64,000 bases of DNA. It comes from Bacteroides fragilis NCTC 9343 (GTDB taxonomy: Bacteria > Bacteroidota > Bacteroidia > Bacteroidales > Bacteroidaceae). The notes under the pieces are model-generated. The model saw only the letters and a list, made by a program, of their open reading frames with translations, was not told the DNA's origin and made no database searches. The stretch is from the NCBI RefSeq assembly GCF_000025985.1, contig NC_003228.3, forward strand, positions 2,232,001 through 2,296,000, in the 5' to 3' direction. This document shows, piece by piece, positions 25,119-32,991 of the stretch (position 1 is the first letter of the stretch; each line of letters opens with the position of its first letter). Both the position numbers and the translations under genes were made by a program.

Positions 25119-26522
25119 CTACAGTGTTATCTTATCTCCCTGGTAGAACTTCAGCAATTGTGTATTCAGAATAGCCATGTACTTAGACTGTAACAGCTCT
25201 TGCTGTGCCTGTAGCAGATTGTTTTTTTCGGTCAGAAGCTCCACGGTATTTTTCATTCCGACATTAAATTGCTCGCTGACCAGTTCATAGCTGGTCTGTG
25301 TGCTGTGCAATTTCTCTATGGCTGCCGCATATCGCTGCTGGGCGCTGTTGGCGTCGAGCCATAGTCCTTCGATGGTTTTATACAATGTTTTCTGTTCGTC
25401 GAGCAGAGTCAGTTGACTGGTCTGATACTGAAGTTTGGCTTTTTCTACGGCACTTTTGGTCTGTCGGTTGTTAAAGATTGGGACACTGATGCTGAGTCCG
25501 ATGGAGTTGTTCCATCCGTTTTTCACTTGCTCGCCGAAGGTGAAGTCGCTTCCGCTGGTATGGTTGGTACCGATACCGGCTGTCAGGCTGACGCTGGGCA
25601 GATATCCCGATTTGGCGATTCCGATCCCCAGTTCCGATGCCTCTACACTGAGCTTGCTTGCCTCTATTTCCGGGCGGAGGGCCACAGCGGAACGAAAGAC
25701 ATCCGTTTTGGTGGGGAGGGGCGACAGTACATTTTCGTCACCCAATGCAGGCAGATAGACCTGCATTTCCTGTTCGCCGTCCAGTTCGAGGAGTTGCTTC
25801 AGTTGCAACTTATAGTCCTGAAGTGTGGCCTGTGCGGTCACCAGTTGATAGCGGTCGGTGCTGACTTGGGCTTCCAACTGGGCATAGTCGCTCCGGGCAA
25901 TGCTTCCCGCATCCAGCAGTTGTTTGCCACGGTCCCGTTGGGCTTCGGATACTTGCAGGGTGTTTTCGTTCACCTTGACTGATTCGGCAGCATAGAGAAT
26001 CTGAATATATACCTGGGCGATCGATTGCTCGATATCATTTTCCGAAGTGGCTACATCGAGGTCTGCCACGCGGTTGTTAAGCTTCTCCTGTTCGATTGTT
26101 TTCAGGCGTTTACTGCCGTTATATACGGTCCATTGCGCGTTCAGTCCGTAGTTTCCGTTGTAGGTGGTCTTGTTGCTGCTCTTCAGTACTTCCGAGCCAC
26201 TGATAATGCTGCTGGACTCTTGGTAGGGACGGTTCACCAGATTTTGGCTGCTGGAGAACGAGAGGCTGGGGAAGAGGGCCGCTTTGGCTGTCTTTACGTC
26301 CACCTGTGTGCTCTGCGCATTGATCCGGTTACGACGGATGCTGATGTTTTGCTGCAAGGCATAGTCGATGCAGCTCTGCAGATCCCATTGCGCGGGCATG
26401 GATACCGAGTCGGCGGTTTGCGTTGTTCCGGTAGCTTCCGTCTGTTGTGCCCACAATCCGTTGCCGGGCAAGATAGCTGCCAGGCAGACTGTTATTAGGG
26501 TGATTCTTTTTACGTTCGTCAT
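25119..26522 (-). CDS. TolC-family outer membrane efflux protein
   Basis: A 467-residue protein with a signal peptide ending ...GLWAQ. Two structural repeats of the OEP family are visible: long alpha-helical stretches (NRINAQSTQVDVKTAKAALF; LREIEASKLSVEASELGIGI-like segment) and beta strands (SLSFSSSQNL and SVSLTAGIGT). First gene of the efflux unit, which continues with the adaptor, ATPase, permease, kinase and regulator. A good promoter lies just upstream. Confidence 0.94.
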   Translation of the reverse strand: MTNVKRITLITVCLAAILPGNGLWAQQTEATGTTQTADSVSMPAQWDLQSCIDYALQQNISIRRNRINAQSTQVDVKTAKAALFPSLSFSSSQNLVNRPYQESSSIISGSEVLKSSNKTTYNGNYGLNAQWTVYNGSKRLKTIEQEKLNNRVADLDVATSENDIEQSIAQVYIQILYAAESVKVNENTLQVSEAQRDRGKQLLDAGSIARSDYAQLEAQVSTDRYQLVTAQATLQDYKLQLKQLLELDGEQEMQVYLPALGDENVLSPLPTKTDVFRSAVALRPEIEASKLSVEASELGIGIAKSGYLPSVSLTAGIGTNHTSGSDFTFGEQVKNGWNNSIGLSISVPIFNNRQTKSAVEKAKLQYQTSQLTLLDEQKTLYKTIEGLWLDANSAQQRYAAAIEKLHSTQTSYELVSEQFNVGMKNTVELLTEKNNLLQAQQELLQSKYMAILNTQLLKFYQGDKITL

Positions 26523-26550
26523 ACTCTTGCTTCTTTTTATTTTATAGAAA

Positions 26551-26582
26551 CAAAAGTACGCTGCAATAGAAAGATGTGCAAA
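26551..26582 (-). promoter_or_regulatory. Promoter of the TolC-MacAB-LytSR unit
   Basis: On the minus strand TTTG (26582-26579), a 20-base spacer and TACTTTTG (26558-26551), 28 bases before the tolC-like start. Confidence 0.75.
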
Positions 26583-26950
26583 AGCGATAGACGGGAGGGG
26601 AGGTTTTGTCGCTAAAGGCAGGTTTTATGTCGATAAGTGGAGCTGCCGATATTGCCTATGAACTGAACGATCGGACGAAAATAGGGTATAGCTATCCCGG
26701 CCGGATGGCTACACCCTTTGCTCCTTAAGGCTACACCCTAAGGTCTCTGTGGCTACACCTTCCCATACTTAAAATCCGATTAGTGGATATACCTATGCAA
26801 AGAGTGTATTATGGCAGTTTCATATTTTAATTTATATATATAAGGTATAAAGGGTGTAAGCAAGCTTCGGGGGCATAAGAATAGTTTATTTTATTCGTTT
26901 CATCAACATTTTTAAGACTATCTTTGTTATTTATTACATAAACGCTAATT
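26583..26950. other. Intergenic region between divergent efflux and cyd units, with 22-bp-spaced repeats
   Basis: No gene found. GGCTACACC occurs three times at 26707-26715, 26729-26737 and 26751-26759, exactly 22 bp apart, and an inverted TACACCCT copy lies at 26852-26859. The even two-helical-turn spacing between two divergent operons suggests binding sites for a regulator (inference). The -7 box of the cyd operon is at 26919-26926. Confidence 0.6.
26919..26926 (+). promoter_or_regulatory. -7 box of the cyd operon
   Basis: TATCTTTG, 49 bases before the DUF4492 start. A weak TTTC lies 17 bases upstream. Confidence 0.45.
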
Positions 26951-26974
26951 TTGAGATGTTATAAACCCTGTATT

Positions 26975-27190
26975 ATGAAGAATACACTGCTCCACATCTG
27001 GAATTTCTATGTAGAAGGCTTTCGAAGCATGACCCTGGGACGTACCCTGTGGCTCATTATACTTGTGAAACTCTTTATCATGTTCTTCATTCTCCGCCTG
27101 TTTTTCTTCCCCAACTTTCTGAGCAGCCAGCCCACCGATAAGGACAAGGGAGAATACGTTGCGGGCGAACTTATAGAACGCGGGCAATAG
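26975..27190 (+). CDS. DUF4492 domain protein, cytochrome bd-associated
   Basis: A 71-residue protein from the ATG at 26975 (MKNTLLHIWNFYVEGFRSMT). FYVEGFRSMTLGRTLW followed by one membrane helix (LIILVKLFIMFFILRLFFFPNFL) is the DUF4492 pattern, a small protein that precedes cydA in many Bacteroidetes. A role as accessory or assembly subunit of the bd oxidase is inferred from this linkage. An upstream in-frame codon at 26951 is less likely. Confidence 0.85.
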   Translation: MKNTLLHIWNFYVEGFRSMTLGRTLWLIILVKLFIMFFILRLFFFPNFLSSQPTDKDKGEYVAGELIERGQ

Positions 27191-27222
27191 ACGACTGACG
27201 TTTAACTCTAACTACTAATGAT

Positions 27223-28776
27223 ATGATTGAAAGTATTGACACTTCACTGATTGACTGGTCGAGAGCCCAATTTGCTCTGACAGCCATGTATCACTGGATC
27301 TTCGTGCCTCTCACGCTTGGTTTGGCGGTTGTTATGGCCATTATGGAGACCCTTTATTATAAAACAGGCAATGAATTCTGGAAACGAACGGCTAAATTCT
27401 GGATGAAACTTTTCGGTATCAATTTTGCCGTGGGAGTGGCCACCGGGCTGATCCTGGAGTTTGAGTTCGGAACCAATTGGAGTAACTATTCCTGGTTTGT
27501 AGGCGATATTTTCGGTGCACCTCTTGCAATTGAAGGTATTTTGGCTTTCTTTATGGAGGCCACGTTTATTGCTGTCATGTTCTTTGGATGGGACAAGGTG
27601 AGCAAGAGATTCCACCTCATTTCAACCTGGCTCACGGGCTTGGGAGCTACGATTTCTGCTTGGTGGATTCTGGTTGCCAATGCGTGGATGCAGCATCCGG
27701 TAGGCATGCAGTTCAATCCTGACACCGTACGCAACGAGATGGTCGACTTTATGGCTGTTGCGTTTTCGCCGGTGGCTGTTAATAAGTTCTTTCATACGGT
27801 ACTTTCAAGTTGGGTGCTCGGAGCTGTTTTTGTGATTGGCATCAGTTGCTGGTTCCTGCTGAAGAAGCGTGATAAGGAATTTGCGGTGGCGAGCATCAAG
27901 ATAGGTGCAGTCTTCGGGCTGGTGGCTTCTTTGCTGACGGTGTGGACCGGTGATGGTTCCGGTTATGCCATCGCACAGACACAGCCGATGAAACTGGCTG
28001 CTGTGGAGGGCTATTACGAAGGACAAAATGGTGCCGGACTGGTGGCTGTCGGACTTTTGAACCCGGAGAAGAAAACCTATGATGACGGTCAGGACCCGTT
28101 CCTCTTCCGTATCGAGATTCCGAAAATGCTTTCGCTGCTGGCCGAACGTAAGGTGGATGCCTTTGTGCCGGGTATAAAAAATATTATTGAGGGAGGATAT
28201 GAACTGAAAGACGGTACAAAAGCTCTTTCGGCTGCCGAGAAGATAGAAAAAGGCAAGAAAGCGATTGCTGCCCTGGCCACTTATCGTACGGCTAAAAAAG
28301 AAGGTGATGAAGCTGCCGCCAAGGAGGCTTATACCACTTTGCAGGAAAATGTGCCTTATTTTGGTTATGGCTATATTAAAGATGTAAATCAGTTGGTACC
28401 TAATGTACCGCTTAACTTTTACGCTTTTCGCGTGATGGTGATCCTGGGCGGATATTTCATTCTGTTTTTCATCCTGGTGCTTTTCTTTGCCTATAAGAAA
28501 GATTTGTCGAAGATAAGATGGATGCAGTACGTTGCTCTGTGGACCATTCCGTTGGCTTATATTGCCGGACAAGCCGGTTGGGTGGTGGCCGAATGTGGTC
28601 GTCAGCCGTGGGCGATACGGGATATGCTTCCTACGTCTGTGTCTATCTCTAAGCTCGATGTGGGCTCTGTGCAGACCACTTTCTTTATTTTCCTCGTTTT
28701 GTTTACCGTGATGTTGATTGCTGAAATTGGCATTATGGTCCGTGAGATCAAGAAAGGACCGACGGTTAATCATTAG
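27223..28776 (+). CDS. cydA: Cytochrome bd ubiquinol oxidase subunit I
   Basis: 517 residues, inner membrane. The heme ligand His24 is in AMYHWIFVPLTLG, the conserved glutamates in PLAIEGILAFFMEATF, and a second His in NKFFHTVLSSWVLG. A quinol-binding periplasmic loop region (about 255-390) is followed by GWVVAECGRQPW, the CydA signature. With CydB it reduces O2 to water with quinol and gives Bacteroides its nanaerobic respiration and oxygen scavenging (established for the family). 32 bp after the DUF4492 gene. Confidence 0.97.
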   Translation: MIESIDTSLIDWSRAQFALTAMYHWIFVPLTLGLAVVMAIMETLYYKTGNEFWKRTAKFWMKLFGINFAVGVATGLILEFEFGTNWSNYSWFVGDIFGAPLAIEGILAFFMEATFIAVMFFGWDKVSKRFHLISTWLTGLGATISAWWILVANAWMQHPVGMQFNPDTVRNEMVDFMAVAFSPVAVNKFFHTVLSSWVLGAVFVIGISCWFLLKKRDKEFAVASIKIGAVFGLVASLLTVWTGDGSGYAIAQTQPMKLAAVEGYYEGQNGAGLVAVGLLNPEKKTYDDGQDPFLFRIEIPKMLSLLAERKVDAFVPGIKNIIEGGYELKDGTKALSAAEKIEKGKKAIAALATYRTAKKEGDEAAAKEAYTTLQENVPYFGYGYIKDVNQLVPNVPLNFYAFRVMVILGGYFILFFILVLFFAYKKDLSKIRWMQYVALWTIPLAYIAGQAGWVVAECGRQPWAIRDMLPTSVSISKLDVGSVQTTFFIFLVLFTVMLIAEIGIMVREIKKGPTVNH

Positions 28777-28801
28777 TCACGAACCAATAATTATTTAAAC
28801 T

Positions 28802-29950
28802 ATGGGTACATACATTTTTCTACAACAATATTGGTGGCTGGTAGTCTCACTACTCGGGGCCATACTCGTATTTTTACTGTTTGTGCAGGGTGGCAACTCT
28901 CTGCTGTTTTGTTTGGGCAAAACCGAAGAGCATCGTAAGATGATGGTAAACTCTACCGGACGCAAATGGGAATTTACATTTACCACGCTGGTCACTTTCG
29001 GTGGCGCTTTCTTTGCTTCGTTTCCTCTGTTTTATAGTACCAGTTTCGGGGGGGCCTACTGGCTGTGGATGATTATTCTTTTCAGTTTTGTGTTGCAAGC
29101 TGTCAGTTATGAATTTCAGAGTAAAGCGGGCAACTTGTTGGGAAAGAAGACCTACCAGACTTTTCTGGTGATTAACGGTGTGGTGGGACCCTTGCTCTTG
29201 GGAGGCGCTGTGGCCACTTTCTTTACCGGTTCGGATTTCTATATCAATAAGGGGAATATGGTGAACGAAGTGATGCCTGTGATCAGTCATTGGGGCAACG
29301 GTTGGCACGGACTGGATGCGCTGACCAATATCTGGAATGTGATTCTGGGATTGGCCGTGTTCTTCCTGGCGCGTGTTTTGGGAGCTCTTTACTTTATCAA
29401 TAATATCGCTGATAAAGAGTTGGTCGCCAAATGTCGTCGTTCGTTGATAGCCAATACGGTCCTGTTCCTGGTGTTCTTCCTGGCATTCGTGATTCGCACT
29501 TTGCTGGCCGATGGATATGCTGTCAATCCGGAAACAAAAGAGATCTACATGGAGCCTTATAAATACTTCAATAATTTTATTGAAATGCCGGTGGTGCTTA
29601 TCGTGTTCCTTGTGGGAGTCGTGCTGGTGTTGTTTGGCATTGGCAAAACCCTGCTGAAAAAAACGTTTGATAAAGGAATCTGGTTTGTGGGTATCGGTAC
29701 GGTGCTGACTGTTCTGGCACTGCTGCTGACAGCCGGATATAACAATACGGCTTATTATCCGTCGAATACGGACATACAAAGTTCGCTGACCCTTGCCAAT
29801 AGTTGTTCCAGCCAGTTCACGCTCAAGACCATGGCCTATGTTTCTATCCTCGTTCCGTTTGTCATCGCCTACATTTTCTATGCTTGGCGCAGCATCGACA
29901 ACCGGAAGATCGATGCCAAGGAAATGGACGAAGGCGGACATGCTTATTGA
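28802..29950 (+). CDS. cydB: Cytochrome bd ubiquinol oxidase subunit II
   Basis: A 382-residue polytopic protein with about nine hydrophobic segments; the N-terminus YWWLVVSLLGAILVFLLFVQGG and the VSYEFQSKAGN loop fit CydB of Bacteroidetes. It pairs with CydA 25 bp upstream. Followed by a terminator-like hairpin at 30004-30049. Confidence 0.95.
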   Translation: MGTYIFLQQYWWLVVSLLGAILVFLLFVQGGNSLLFCLGKTEEHRKMMVNSTGRKWEFTFTTLVTFGGAFFASFPLFYSTSFGGAYWLWMIILFSFVLQAVSYEFQSKAGNLLGKKTYQTFLVINGVVGPLLLGGAVATFFTGSDFYINKGNMVNEVMPVISHWGNGWHGLDALTNIWNVILGLAVFFLARVLGALYFINNIADKELVAKCRRSLIANTVLFLVFFLAFVIRTLLADGYAVNPETKEIYMEPYKYFNNFIEMPVVLIVFLVGVVLVLFGIGKTLLKKTFDKGIWFVGIGTVLTVLALLLTAGYNNTAYYPSNTDIQSSLTLANSCSSQFTLKTMAYVSILVPFVIAYIFYAWRSIDNRKIDAKEMDEGGHAY

Positions 29951-30003
29951 GATTCTTGTCGGATAAAGGTATAAGGTATCAGAATTTTATTATTTTTGCA
30001 GTA

Positions 30004-30049
30004 ATGCTTATCTGTTTTTGGAGAAACAAAGGCAGATAAGCATTTTTTA
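30004..30049 (+). terminator. Terminator after cydB, just upstream of the STM4015-like gene
   Basis: ATGCTTATCTG (30004-30014) and CAGATAAGCAT (30033-30043) pair perfectly over 11 bp, followed by TTTTTT. A -7-like TATTTTTG at 29991-29998 lies immediately before the stem; if it is a real promoter, the hairpin would be an attenuator for the next operon. Confidence 0.8.
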
Positions 30050-30073
30050 TATCAGTAATTAAACAGACATACT

Positions 30074-31138
30074 ATGAAACGAGTATTTGTATTTCAGGAC
30101 TTTAAGTCCCAGAAATTTTGGAGCATCGATGTCCGGGGCACTGACGTAATAGTGAATTACGGTAAGTTGGGGACGGATGGACAAACACAGGTGAAGAATT
30201 TTTCGTCGGCAGGGGAAGCCGAAAAAGCTGCCGGTAAGCTGATAGCGGAAAAAACGAAAAAAGGATATGTGGAGACCTTGGAAGAGGTTGCCAAAGAAAT
30301 GAAAGTGGAAGCCAAAAAGTATGCGTTGAGCTATGACGAAGCGGAAGAGGGCGTAAACTTGATGGACAAGATATTGAAAGACAAAAAACTGCCGTCACTC
30401 AAGCAGATCACGATAGGCTGCTGGGGATATGAAGGGGAAGACTGCTCGGACATTGCCGATGGCATTGTGGAGAATAAAGAGAAGTTCGCCCATTTCGAAG
30501 GTCTGTTTTGGGGGGATATAGATTTTGAGGAACAGGAGATTTCCTGGATTGAGCAAGTCGATTTGAGCCCGGTGCTGGATGCGATGCCTCTGCTGAATAA
30601 CCTTAAAATCAAAGGAACGAATAATCTGAGCATTGGTAAGAAACCGCGTCCGAACTTGAAGTCACTTGAAATTATCAGTGGCGGCCTGCCCGATTCGGTG
30701 GTGGAAGATATCCTGGGTTCCGATCTGCCGAATCTTGAAAAGCTGGTTCTCTATGTAGGAGTGGAGGATTATGGGTTTGATGGCGATATGAATGTATTCA
30801 GACCTCTGTTCTCTAAAGACCGTTTCCCTAACCTGAAATGGCTGGGCATTGTCGATGCCGAAGAGCAGAATGTGGTTGTAGAGATGTTTCTTGAATCGGA
30901 TATCCTGCCGCAACTGGAAACAATGGATATTTCCGCCGGTGTGTTGACGGATGAAGGGGCACGGCTATTGCTGGATCATGTGGATAAAATCAAGCATCTG
31001 AAGTTTATCAATATGAAATACAATTATCTGAGCGACGAGATGAAGAAAGAGTTGCAGAAATCGCTGCCCATGAAGATAGATGTTTCCGACTCACAGGAAT
31101 ACGATGACGATTACAGTTACCCGATGATTACGGAGTGA
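30074..31138 (+). CDS. STM4015-like protein: WGR domain plus leucine-rich-repeat-like region
   Basis: A 354-residue protein. Residues 1-75 are a WGR domain (FVFQDFKSQKFWSIDV, VIVNYGKLGTDGQTQ, KLIAEKTKKGYVE), a module known from PARPs and MolR-like proteins for binding nucleic acid ends or other ligands. From about residue 150 LRR-like units recur (PLLNNLKIKGTNNL, LPNLEKLVLYVGVE, FPNLKWLGIVD, LPQLETMDISAGVL, IKHLKFINMKYNYL), as in the STM4015 family. The C-terminus is acidic and Tyr-rich. First gene of a five-gene operon, with the next ATG 5 bp after its stop region. Function unknown. Confidence 0.8.
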   Translation: MKRVFVFQDFKSQKFWSIDVRGTDVIVNYGKLGTDGQTQVKNFSSAGEAEKAAGKLIAEKTKKGYVETLEEVAKEMKVEAKKYALSYDEAEEGVNLMDKILKDKKLPSLKQITIGCWGYEGEDCSDIADGIVENKEKFAHFEGLFWGDIDFEEQEISWIEQVDLSPVLDAMPLLNNLKIKGTNNLSIGKKPRPNLKSLEIISGGLPDSVVEDILGSDLPNLEKLVLYVGVEDYGFDGDMNVFRPLFSKDRFPNLKWLGIVDAEEQNVVVEMFLESDILPQLETMDISAGVLTDEGARLLLDHVDKIKHLKFINMKYNYLSDEMKKELQKSLPMKIDVSDSQEYDDDYSYPMITE

Positions 31139-31142
31139 GCGG

Positions 31143-32153
31143 ATGAGAATACTTGTTGCCAGTAACTCGACTTCCAAGCGTACGGACTATTTTATCAAAG
31201 CGGGTAGAAGCCTTGGGGCGGACACCTGCTTTGTCACTTATGACGAGTTGTCGGCCGTTCTTCCCGATTGTCGCGATACGGTTGTAAAGCTGGAGCCTCC
31301 GGTGTTTCGGGAGGCGGACTTTCGGAAATACAATTTGCTCTGCGAGGAGTATAGAAGTCTGTTGTCCCGACTGGCCGATACGGATAAGTCGGAAAGTGTA
31401 CACTTTCTGAATGAACCGGCTGCAATTCTTTGTGCACTCGATAAAGTGTATACTCAGCGGAAACTGACCGGGGCCGGCCTGAAAACAACTCCGTTGCTTT
31501 CGGATGCGCTTAGCACATTTGATGATTTGGCCGCCATACTTTGCCGGCAGAAGAGGGGAGGATTTCTGAAGCCCCGTTATGGTTCCGGGGCCGGTGGGAT
31601 TATGGCTGTCAGGTATAATCATCGCCGGGATGAATGGGTGGCTTATACGACGATGTCCTGGGAAGGAGGGCGCGTTTGTAATGCGAAACGTATCTGCAGG
31701 CTGACGAACCGGAAAGAGATTGCCACATTGGCGGAAGAGGTCATACGGTGTGGGGCTGTCCTTGAAGAATGGATGGCAAAGGAAAAGCTGGAAGGTGAGA
31801 ATTATGACTTGCGTGTTGTCTGCAGGGGGGATGAAGTCGATTATGTAGTGGTGCGTTGCAGTGACGGTGCCATAACTAATCTTCACCTGAACAATAAAGC
31901 GAGGCTGTTCGAAGAACTTTCGTTGGCTCCTTCCGTTCGTGAAGAGCTTTTCTGCCGGAGCATCACTGCCATGAAGGCCTTGGGGCTGCGATATGCGGGC
32001 ATAGACGTGTTGATAGCCCGGAATACGGACACACCTTATATTATAGAGGTCAATGGGCAGGGAGACCATATCTATCAGGATATGTTTACGGAAAATAAGA
32101 TATATGCCAATCAGATAAAAACGATAGAATCACTTTTCAATGGAAATAGATGA
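31143..32153 (+). CDS. STM4014-like ATP-grasp-type protein
   Basis: A 336-residue protein resembling the STM4014 family. An N-terminal Rossmann-like start (MRILVASNSTSKRTDYFI) is followed by ATP-grasp features: GGFLKPRYGSGAGGIM (phosphate loop), VLEEWM, YDLRVVCRGDEV, and GIDVLIARNTDTPYIIEVNGQGD (metal-binding Glu/Asn). ATP-grasp enzymes ligate a carboxylate to an amine or thiol through an acyl phosphate; the substrate here is unknown. Its end overlaps the next gene by 14 bp. Confidence 0.78.
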   Translation: MRILVASNSTSKRTDYFIKAGRSLGADTCFVTYDELSAVLPDCRDTVVKLEPPVFREADFRKYNLLCEEYRSLLSRLADTDKSESVHFLNEPAAILCALDKVYTQRKLTGAGLKTTPLLSDALSTFDDLAAILCRQKRGGFLKPRYGSGAGGIMAVRYNHRRDEWVAYTTMSWEGGRVCNAKRICRLTNRKEIATLAEEVIRCGAVLEEWMAKEKLEGENYDLRVVCRGDEVDYVVVRCSDGAITNLHLNNKARLFEELSLAPSVREELFCRSITAMKALGLRYAGIDVLIARNTDTPYIIEVNGQGDHIYQDMFTENKIYANQIKTIESLFNGNR

Positions 32154-32991
32154 ATTACCCTCCGGCACGCAGGATCAGAAGCCGGACATAGATATGAATG
32201 AAATTGTGGGTACGCATGATATACTGATGCTCTGTTTCGATACTTTGCGTTATGACGTCAGCGTGGCCGAAGAAGCCTCCGGGGGGACTCCTGTACTGAA
32301 TAGCTGTGGCAACGGTTGGGAGAAACGGCATGCTCCCGGTAATTTCACTTATCCGTCTCACTTCGCTATTTTCGCAGGATTCTTGCCGTCACCCGCCGAG
32401 CCGCATATGTTGCGTAACCGAAAGTGGCTCTTTTTTCCCTTTCAGGCCGGTACGGGACGTATACCTCCCGAAGGCAGCTATGCTTTCAAAGAGGCTACGT
32501 TCGTACAGAGTCTGGCTCAGGTAGGTTATGAAACAATCTGCATCGGAGGAGTCAACTTTTTCAGTAAGCGGAATGATATAGGAAGGGTATTTCCCGGCTA
32601 TTTCAATAAGAGTTATTGGTTGCCGACTTTCGGTTGCACGGATAAGAACAGTGCTGCCAATCAGGTGGACTTTGCCGTCGACAAACTGGAAAAGTATCCG
32701 GCGGACCGGAAAGTATTTATGTATATCAATTTTTCGGCGATTCATTATCCGAACTGCCACTACGTGGAGGGAAAAAAGAAAGACGATAAAGAGTCGCATG
32801 CGGCAGCCCTACGGTATGTCGACAGTCAGCTGCCCCGCCTGTTCGAGGCTTTCAGGAGGCGCTCGGACACGTTGGTCATTGCCCTGTCCGATCACGGGAC
32901 CTGTTACGGTGAAGATGGTTACGAGTATCATTGCATTTCTCACGAAAAAGTATATACGGTGCCTTATAAACACTTTATTCTCAGAAAATGA
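32140..32991 (+). CDS. STM4013/SEN3800-like hydrolase (alkaline phosphatase/sulfatase fold)
   Basis: A 283-residue metal-dependent hydrolase. DILMLCFDTLRYD (Asp34) starts the metal site; Thr70 in GNFTYPSHFAIFAG occupies the position of the nucleophile (Cys/Ser in sulfatases), so an unmodified Thr is used as in phosphodiesterase/phosphatase members. ALSDHGTCYGEDGYEYH (Asp251, His252, His264) supplies the second metal set. Family STM4013 by context and motifs. ATG at 32140 inside the previous gene; its TGA overlaps the next ATG (ATGA). Substrate unknown. Confidence 0.8.
   Translation: MEIDELPSGTQDQKPDIDMNEIVGTHDILMLCFDTLRYDVSVAEEASGGTPVLNSCGNGWEKRHAPGNFTYPSHFAIFAGFLPSPAEPHMLRNRKWLFFPFQAGTGRIPPEGSYAFKEATFVQSLAQVGYETICIGGVNFFSKRNDIGRVFPGYFNKSYWLPTFGCTDKNSAANQVDFAVDKLEKYPADRKVFMYINFSAIHYPNCHYVEGKKKDDKESHAAALRYVDSQLPRLFEAFRRRSDTLVIALSDHGTCYGEDGYEYHCISHEKVYTVPYKHFILRK

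Noticed and set aside
26707..26759. CRISPR-like array of GGCTACACC units
   Set aside because: Units are only 9 bp with 13-bp spacers, three copies, and no cas genes; better explained as regulator sites.
29803..30039. 78-residue frame overlapping the end of cydB
   Set aside because: Mostly out-of-frame cydB and runs into the terminator; not a real gene.
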